A stretch of DNA of 12,841 bases from SURF-24 sp964537965 (GTDB lineage Bacteria; Bacteroidota; Ignavibacteria; Ignavibacteriales; SURF-24), in assembly GCA_964537965.1 (NCBI GenBank), contig CAZIDB010000133.1, positions 1 through 12,841 of the forward strand, read 5' to 3'. This document shows positions 8,148-12,841 of the stretch, one piece after another. Below the pieces are notes generated by a model that did not search any database, was not told the origin of the DNA, and worked only from the letters and a program-made list of their open reading frames with translations. The stretch's first letter is position 1, and every line of letters starts with the position of its first letter. A program made the position numbers and the translations under genes.

Positions 8148-8798
8148 CTATTTTTCCTTGTCCAGGTCAAAGTCTCTGCTTACCACAACAAGATTAGGAT
8201 AATCTCTCTGGAAATTTTTTGTAAAGAAATCTCTTATTTCGGATCTGTTAATGTTAGGTGAAAGGTAAAGTGACAATGGTTTATCGGGAACAGTAAAAAA
8301 GTGTGCAGAAAAAATTTCTTTTAAATTCAGATCAATCAGGTAAGTAAATATTTCTCCACCACCGGAACCAAGAAAATAATCCTGAGAATCATAATAGAAA
8401 AGTTCGTAGTTGTAATCTGCAAGTTTTAATCTTTTTAACAGGCTTTCATTTAAGGAGCCTTTTAGCAACGGAGTTTCATATACTTTAAGCGGATTACTGT
8501 TAACAAACTTTATATAATAAAATCTCATTCCCCATTCCTTTTCAGACATGAATTCCCGGCCGGCAATCAATCCTTTTGAAGAATCATTTTCAAATATTCC
8601 GTACTCAATATCTTTAACATCGTCTGCAATCTTTTGTTTTGCATAGTTAAACAAAATCTGCCTGTCAATCTTATCTGCCGAATCCGCTGAAACTACAAGA
8701 TTAACCGGCGCTTCCTTTTTCTTTTCACAGGAAAAGAAAGAGAATACTACTGCAAACATGAATAATAATACTGTGCCCTTTTTAATTAGTAATGACAA
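8148..8798 (-). CDS. Uncharacterised lipoprotein
   Basis: I do not recognise the family. From the start chosen here it has 216 residues: a short basic n-region (MSLLIKK), a hydrophobic core, and FSFFSC with C24 as the likely lipidated cysteine, followed by Glu and three Lys. The mature part is acidic and aromatic, with a GSGGGE turn (original frame position about 161-166) and no metal or catalytic motif that I can see. The start is uncertain. TTG at 8796-8798 with AAGGGA upstream gives a normal lipoprotein signal and a 17-base overlap with the preceding gene. ATG at 8832-8834 has a good GAGGA but would give a 36-residue signal and a 53-base overlap. Position between an L,D-transpeptidase-fold gene and an Omp85 gene suggests an envelope role. 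Confidence 0.8.
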   Translation of the reverse strand: MSLLIKKGTVLLFMFAVVFSFFSCEKKKEAPVNLVVSADSADKIDRQILFNYAKQKIADDVKDIEYGIFENDSSKGLIAGREFMSEKEWGMRFYYIKFVNSNPLKVYETPLLKGSLNESLLKRLKLADYNYELFYYDSQDYFLGSGGGEIFTYLIDLNLKEIFSAHFFTVPDKPLSLYLSPNINRSEIRDFFTKNFQRDYPNLVVVSRDFDLDKEK

Positions 8799-9405
8799 CT
8801 TCAGTCCCTTTTTTAATTGCTGAATATATTTCATCAATATCCTCGTTACTTACTGCTATTGAACCGTTAGTCCAGTTAAAAACAAACGGTAGATTTTTGA
8901 AAATAGCATTCAATCTGCCAATACCATGAATTCCAATAACCAGGGCTTCGTCTTTTACTGTCGGGCAATCACCCTGCTCTAAATCATTATACATCTGCTG
9001 GTATTCCTGGTTCGAAATTAGTTTGGCTTTCATCGCTTCAACCAGATCATTTTTATTTGGATAGTTCAATCTGAAAAATTTATTATATGCCGAAGAAGTG
9101 TCAATATCGCAAATAACATATTTGCCAACCGGAGTTCTGTAATCATCTGTAAAAATTTTCCGCGAATTAGAATTCCTACCAAACACAGCTTTATATGATT
9201 TGACTAAGATTGTATCCGAATAAAGATTAAGTTTATAATTCTTTCTATCAACCTGAATTTTAACGTTTACGAGATATCTCAGTCCTTTTGAAACCATCAT
9301 TTCCGGTAAAGAAGGTTCGCTTAGATTTAAAATCATTCCATACAGAATTACACCTGCAAAGAAAATAACAATACTTGCAATAAAATATAAGACGTTCTTC
9401 AGCAC
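8782..9405 (-). CDS. Membrane-anchored L,D-transpeptidase (YkuD)-fold protein with Ser at the nucleophile position
   Basis: YkuD-fold enzymes make 3-3 crosslinks in peptidoglycan or attach proteins to it through a Cys thioester. The 207 residues begin with one transmembrane anchor (about 5-25), so the rest should lie in the periplasm. Family blocks are VDRKNYKLNLYSD (52-64), TPVGKY (91-96), FFRLNYPN (110-117), IGIHGIG with H160 (157-163), and NWTNGSIAVSNEDIDEIY (177-194). In active members that last block reads WTxGCIAxSNEDxDE; here residue 182 is Ser (codon TCA), so the expected catalytic Cys is missing. The other cysteines, C99 and C147, lie outside the motif. It may be a pseudoenzyme or use Ser. 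The start is GTG at 9403-9405, the only start after an in-frame stop at 9427; no Shine-Dalgarno is seen. It heads the envelope cluster. Confidence 0.88.
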   Translation of the reverse strand: MLKNVLYFIASIVIFFAGVILYGMILNLSEPSLPEMMVSKGLRYLVNVKIQVDRKNYKLNLYSDTILVKSYKAVFGRNSNSRKIFTDDYRTPVGKYVICDIDTSSAYNKFFRLNYPNKNDLVEAMKAKLISNQEYQQMYNDLEQGDCPTVKDEALVIGIHGIGRLNAIFKNLPFVFNWTNGSIAVSNEDIDEIYSAIKKGTEVVITN

Positions 9406-9473
9406 TTTATTTTTACAGTTAAGATTTTATTAAGACTGTATTAAAGATATATATTTTCACAATTTTTTAATAG

Positions 9474-9499
9474 AAAAAAGACGGCATAAGCCGTCTTTT
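9474..9499 (-). terminator. Intrinsic terminator of maeB
   Basis: A perfect 10-base-pair stem (AAAAGACGGC / GCCGTCTTTT, arms 9499-9490 and 9485-9476) with a 4-base loop is followed on the minus strand by a run of six T. It starts 22 bases after the maeB stop and separates maeB from the L,D-transpeptidase-fold gene. The hairpin is symmetric, but no plus-strand gene would use it. Confidence 0.92.
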
Positions 9500-9521
9500 A
9501 ACTTAATTATAATCAATGTGG

Positions 9522-11774
9522 TCAGCCTTTATTCTTGGCATCAACCACAGCAATGGCAGATAGATTTATTATTTCATCTACGGTAGCGCCTCTCTGAAGT
9601 ACATGGATGGATTTTTTCAAACCGACAATTATGGGTCCCACAACTGTAGCACCGCCAATTCTTGCCATCAGTTTATATGCAATATTACCCGAATTCAGAT
9701 CAGGAAAGACAAGGACATTTACTTTCCCTTTAATCCTATTAAACGGAAAATCACTCTCAAGTATGTGCTGAACTACTGCAGTATCTGCCTGCATCTCGCC
9801 ATCGATATTCAGATCAGGTCTTAACCGGTGAACAATATCTACCGCTTCTTTTACTTTGAGCGATTCTGGGTAAACTGCACTTCCAAAGTTGCTGAATGAA
9901 AGCATTGCTACCCTTGGTTCAATTTCGAATTCTTTTACTATGTCTGCTGTGTTAATAGCAATTTCAGCAAGCTGCTCTGCATTTGGATTAATATTAACAG
10001 TACAATCAGCAAAAAAATATACATCCTTTTTAGTAATAACTATATACATTCCTGAAACCACTTTACATCTTTCCTGCAGTCCTATACATTGAAGTGCAGG
10101 TTTAATTGTTTCGGGGTAGGAAGTTGTTAAACCACCGATTAAGGAATCAGCGTCACCATTTTTAACCATCATTGATCCAAAATAAACAGGTTGCCTTATA
10201 AGCTCTTTTGCTAATCTCAGCGACATTCCTTTACGTTGACGGTTCTCATATAAATCTTGAGCATACTTATCAACCTTATCTGATTTGGAAATATCTAAAA
10301 TGGAGAAACTTTCAAGATCATACCCAAGTGATTTTATTTTTGCTTTTATAATTTCTTCATTACCTAAAAGAATTGGGAAGGCAATATTATCATCACTAAC
10401 ACTATGGGCTGCTCTTATAATTTTATCTTCTTCACCTTCCGGATAAACAATTTTTCTTGGCGCCTTCTGAGCCTTATGAACCATAACTCTGATTACTTCT
10501 TTTGACACACCAAGTCGTTCCTGAAGTTCTTCCTTGTACGCAGACCAATCATCAATATTTATCCTTGCGACACCGGTATCCATTGCAGCTTTAGCCACAG
10601 CAGGAGCAACATTCCATAACACTCTTGGATCGAATGGTTTTGGAATGATGTAGTCTCTTCCAAAAGTAAATTCCTTTCCGCCATATGCATTAATTACAAT
10701 TTCCGGTACTTTCTCTTTTGCAAGATCTGCAAGAGCTTTTACAGCAGCCATTTTCATTTCAACTGTAATTGCTTTAGCTCTTACATCCAACGCGCCTCTG
10801 AAAATAAACGGGAAGCCTAAAACATTATTAACCTGGTTCGGGTAATCGCTTCTGCCTGTAGCCATAATAACGTCACTTCGAGCATCCTTTCCATCTTCAT
10901 ATGTAATTTCAGGATCAGGATTTGCCATAGCAAATACAATAGGATCCTTAGCCATACTTCTAACCATATCCTTTGAAACGACATTTCCTTTAGACAGACC
11001 AAGGAAAATATCTGCTCCTTTCATAACATCTGCAAGAGTTTTAAGATTGGTTTGTTTTGCAAACTGCATTTTATATTTGTTAAGATCATTTCTATCCAGA
11101 CTAAGCACACCTTTTGAATCGCACATCCATATATTTTCCAGTTTCATTCCGGCTTTAATATAAAGGTTAGCACAAGCAATTGCTGCAGCACCAGCACCGT
11201 TAATAACTACTTTAACTTCATCAAGCTTTTTACCAACAATCTGGGTTGCGTTTAATATACCAGCACAAGAGATTATTGCAGTGCCATGCTGATCATCATG
11301 AAACACAGGAATGTTCATCGTCTTTATTAATTCTTCTTCTATTTCAAAACATTCCGGGGCTTTAATATCTTCAAGATTAATTCCGCCGAAAGTCGGTTCA
11401 AGCAATTGAACTGCACGTATTACTTCCTTAGGATCGTGAGTATTAAGTTCGATATCAAACACATCGATATCGGCAAATCTTTTAAACAAAACTCCTTTCC
11501 CCTCCATAACCGGTTTGCCGGCGTGCGCACCTATATCACCTAAACCAAGTACGGCAGTACAATTGGAAACCACAGCAACAAGATTTCCTTTGGAAGTATA
11601 CTTGTAAACGTCATCATCATTCTTATGGATTTCTCTGCAGGGCTCAGCTACACCCGGTGTATAAGCAAGCGAGAGATCCCGGGAAGTTACACAAGGTTTG
11701 GTTGGAATAACCTCAATTTTACCACGCCTGCCTAAGCTATGGTATTCGAGAGCATCTTCAACTCTAATTTTCAT
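9522..11774 (-). CDS. maeB: NADP-dependent malic enzyme with C-terminal phosphotransacetylase-like domain (MaeB type)
   Basis: It oxidatively decarboxylates malate to pyruvate and CO2, making NADPH and linking the TCA cycle to pyruvate. The malic N-terminal domain (about 15-150) carries YTPGVAEPC (38-46) with catalytic Tyr, EGKGVLFKRFADIDVFDIEL (91-110) and the metal-binding LEDI (134-137). FHDDQHGTA (158-166) supplies the third metal Asp. The NAD(P) fold follows from about 185, with the GAGAAA turn (193-198). Residues from about 428 to 750 form a phosphotransacetylase-like domain (PEGEEDKIIRAA, DGEMQADTA, FPDLNSGNIAYKL). In MaeB proteins this domain is regulatory and senses acetyl-CoA rather than acting as an enzyme. 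The 750-residue length is typical. ATG start with AAGGAA six bases upstream. The gene lies between two terminators, so it is probably monocistronic. A possible TTGATA at 11872-11877 has only a poor -10 partner. Confidence 0.97.
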   Translation of the reverse strand: MKIRVEDALEYHSLGRRGKIEVIPTKPCVTSRDLSLAYTPGVAEPCREIHKNDDDVYKYTSKGNLVAVVSNCTAVLGLGDIGAHAGKPVMEGKGVLFKRFADIDVFDIELNTHDPKEVIRAVQLLEPTFGGINLEDIKAPECFEIEEELIKTMNIPVFHDDQHGTAIISCAGILNATQIVGKKLDEVKVVINGAGAAAIACANLYIKAGMKLENIWMCDSKGVLSLDRNDLNKYKMQFAKQTNLKTLADVMKGADIFLGLSKGNVVSKDMVRSMAKDPIVFAMANPDPEITYEDGKDARSDVIMATGRSDYPNQVNNVLGFPFIFRGALDVRAKAITVEMKMAAVKALADLAKEKVPEIVINAYGGKEFTFGRDYIIPKPFDPRVLWNVAPAVAKAAMDTGVARINIDDWSAYKEELQERLGVSKEVIRVMVHKAQKAPRKIVYPEGEEDKIIRAAHSVSDDNIAFPILLGNEEIIKAKIKSLGYDLESFSILDISKSDKVDKYAQDLYENRQRKGMSLRLAKELIRQPVYFGSMMVKNGDADSLIGGLTTSYPETIKPALQCIGLQERCKVVSGMYIVITKKDVYFFADCTVNINPNAEQLAEIAINTADIVKEFEIEPRVAMLSFSNFGSAVYPESLKVKEAVDIVHRLRPDLNIDGEMQADTAVVQHILESDFPFNRIKGKVNVLVFPDLNSGNIAYKLMARIGGATVVGPIIVGLKKSIHVLQRGATVDEIINLSAIAVVDAKNKG

Positions 11775-11935
11775 TTTGAATTCCTTATGATGTTTTTATT
11801 AGACGGCTAATCTGATGGAAGGAAAATAAGATAGTTTTATTTAAAGTTAAATAGCAATCTTCAAGATTTATTATCAAAATGGTTAAATAGTAAAAATGCC
11901 GGTGTGTATTTTTTTTAGGATAGAAGCCGAATGTT

Positions 11936-11971
11936 AAAAAAAATGCGGACGATTTTGAACCTGTCCGCATT
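11936..11971 (-). terminator. Intrinsic terminator of pyrH-frr
   Basis: On the minus strand a 9-base-pair stem (AATGCGGAC / GTCCGCATT, arms 11971-11963 and 11950-11942) with a 12-base loop runs into eight T (11943-11936). It begins 24 bases past the frr stop. Confidence 0.93.
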
Positions 11972-11994
11972 ACAAATTTTTCATAATAAGAAAT

Positions 11995-12549
11995 TTATAC
12001 TTCCATGATTTCTTTTTCTTTATGCTTAATGTGTTCATCAATCATTGTGATATGTTCATCAGTAAGTTTTTGTGTGTCCTTTTCAAGATTTTTTAATTCG
12101 TCTTCAGAAACCTTTTTTTCCTTTTCCTGTTTTTTCAGATGTTCATTTGCATCTCTTCTTATGTTACGAATCGCGACTTTAGCATCTTCACCAAGTTTCT
12201 TAACAATTTTAACCATTTCCTTTCTTCTTTCTTCTGTAAGAGGCGGAATAGGAATTTTTAAATTTGTGCCGTCACTAATCGGGTTTAAACCAAGGTCTGC
12301 AGTAAGTATAGCTTTTTCAATAGCAGGTACCATTGTTTTATCCCAGGGAGTAATTGCAAGCGTATGGACATCTAAAACAGATACGTTTCCCACCTGTTTA
12401 AGCGGAGAAGGTGTTCCGTAAAAATCAACCCGAATGCTATCTAATAAGGTAGTTGTAGCTTTCCCGGTTCGTATTGTAGCAATCTCATTCCTGAAAGATT
12501 CAACCGACTTATCCATTCTTTGTTTTGCGTCTTTTACTGATGGATTCAT
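11995..12549 (-). CDS. frr: Ribosome recycling factor
   Basis: RRF, together with EF-G, splits the post-termination ribosome so it can start again. The 184 residues fit the usual length of about 185. Conserved blocks are FRNEIATIRTGKATTTLLD (19-37), VDFYGTPSPLKQVGNVSV (41-58), the domain-II ITPWDKTMVPAIEKAI (66-81), ILTADLGLNPISDG (81-94) and PPLTEERRKEM (102-112). The long helical C-terminus contains IRNIRRDANEHLKK (127-140). ATG start with AGAGGG four bases upstream. It follows pyrH by 16 bases, the standard neighbour in bacteria, and ends at a strong terminator, so it is the last gene of its operon. Confidence 0.98.
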   Translation of the reverse strand: MNPSVKDAKQRMDKSVESFRNEIATIRTGKATTTLLDSIRVDFYGTPSPLKQVGNVSVLDVHTLAITPWDKTMVPAIEKAILTADLGLNPISDGTNLKIPIPPLTEERRKEMVKIVKKLGEDAKVAIRNIRRDANEHLKKQEKEKKVSEDELKNLEKDTQKLTDEHITMIDEHIKHKEKEIMEV

Positions 12550-12565
12550 ATAACCCTCTGAAAAT

Positions 12566-12841
12566 TTAATTTGTTGTTTCTTTAATCAAAATATTGCTGA
12601 CAGTTGTACCAATCTGTTCACCGTTGACAAGATTAAGTAAATTGTTCGGTATGTTCATATTAAACACAACAATAGGTAAATCATTTTCCTGGCAAAGACT
12701 AATTGCAGTAAGGTCCATTACACCTAATCTTTTCTTCAATACATCGAGGTATGAAATTTCCGAAAACTTAAACGCATCCGGATTCTTTTCGGGATCAGAA
12801 TCATAAACACCATCTACTCTTGTGCCTTTCAGAATTGCCTG
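12566..12841 (-). CDS. pyrH: UMP kinase (partial, C-terminal 91 residues)
   Basis: PyrH phosphorylates UMP to UDP in pyrimidine synthesis and belongs to the amino-acid kinase fold. I translated the end of the gene from the right edge of the window. It reads ILKGTRVDGVYDSDP, then ISYLDVLKKRLGVMDLTAI, SLCQENDLPIVVFNM and GEQIGTTV, all matching the conserved C-terminal third of bacterial UMP kinase (KVDGVYDxDP and the MDxTA block). The TAA stop is at 12566-12568. The N-terminal part, with the phosphate-binding region, lies beyond the window. No frameshift is seen in the visible part. The next gene, frr, is 16 bases downstream. Confidence 0.96.
   Translation of the reverse strand, partial: QAILKGTRVDGVYDSDPEKNPDAFKFSEISYLDVLKKRLGVMDLTAISLCQENDLPIVVFNMNIPNNLLNLVNGEQIGTTVSNILIKETTN

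Noticed and set aside
8965..8967. C147 of the L,D-transpeptidase-fold protein as a displaced nucleophile
   Set aside because: It lies before the conserved HG block, in a segment unrelated to the active-site loop, so sequence alone gives no support.
11785..11970. Minus-strand open frame of 61 codons between frr and maeB
   Set aside because: It begins inside the frr terminator hairpin, has no Shine-Dalgarno and no recognisable sequence. The region is better read as terminator plus maeB leader.
12005..12421. Plus-strand open frame of 138 codons opposite frr, Ser/Phe/Cys-rich
   Set aside because: It lies wholly antisense to frr, whose protein matches the family along its full length. The composition is what the reverse complement of Lys/Glu-rich helices gives.
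1..12841. Mobile element, defence island or CRISPR array
   Set aside because: All genes are same-strand housekeeping or envelope genes. No transposase, integrase, direct-repeat array or flanking inverted repeats were seen.

Overview
The window reads as one continuous piece of ordinary bacterial chromosome in which every recognisable gene lies on the minus strand. Base composition is AT-rich, Shine-Dalgarno sequences are uneven (several starts have none), and TTG and GTG starts are common. Details such as the PAxD and ASG variants in CoaBC and the omega sequence point to the Bacteroidota/Chlorobiota/Ignavibacteriota group, most likely an Ignavibacteria-like organism. This placement is an inference from gene style, not a phylogeny. 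I saw no tRNA, rRNA, CRISPR array, insertion sequence, phage gene or intein, and no gene-free stretch longer than about 220 bases.

In the direction of transcription (right to left) the layout is as follows. (1) The C-terminal part of pyrH (UMP kinase), then frr (ribosome recycling factor), closed by a strong intrinsic terminator near 11936-11971. (2) maeB (malic enzyme fused to a phosphotransacetylase-like domain), a stand-alone unit closed by a second terminator near 9474-9499. (3) A three-gene envelope cluster: a membrane-anchored L,D-transpeptidase-fold protein, an unrecognised lipoprotein, and an Omp85-family outer-membrane protein with three POTRA domains. (4) yicC-gmk-rpoZ-coaBC-udg, a tightly packed operon whose last three junctions overlap by 1 to 4 bases. 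The first four genes form an order conserved in many bacteria. The family-4 uracil-DNA glycosylase stands where priA often sits. (5) dnaB, the replicative helicase, coupled through a TTGA overlap to an exported DUF1460 (amidase-like) protein that runs off the left edge.

Nucleotide supply (pyrH, gmk), RNA handling (rpoZ, yicC), CoA synthesis (coaBC), replication and repair (dnaB, udg) and envelope building are mixed here, as is usual for a housekeeping region. I do not see a defence system or mobile island. The points most worth a second look are these. The L,D-transpeptidase-fold protein has serine exactly where the catalytic cysteine belongs (S182). The uracil-DNA glycosylase carries a perfect-looking sliding-clamp binding pentapeptide (QEDLF) in an extra N-terminal extension. 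The envelope cluster contains an uncharacterised lipoprotein. About half of the genes have forced or likely non-ATG starts.
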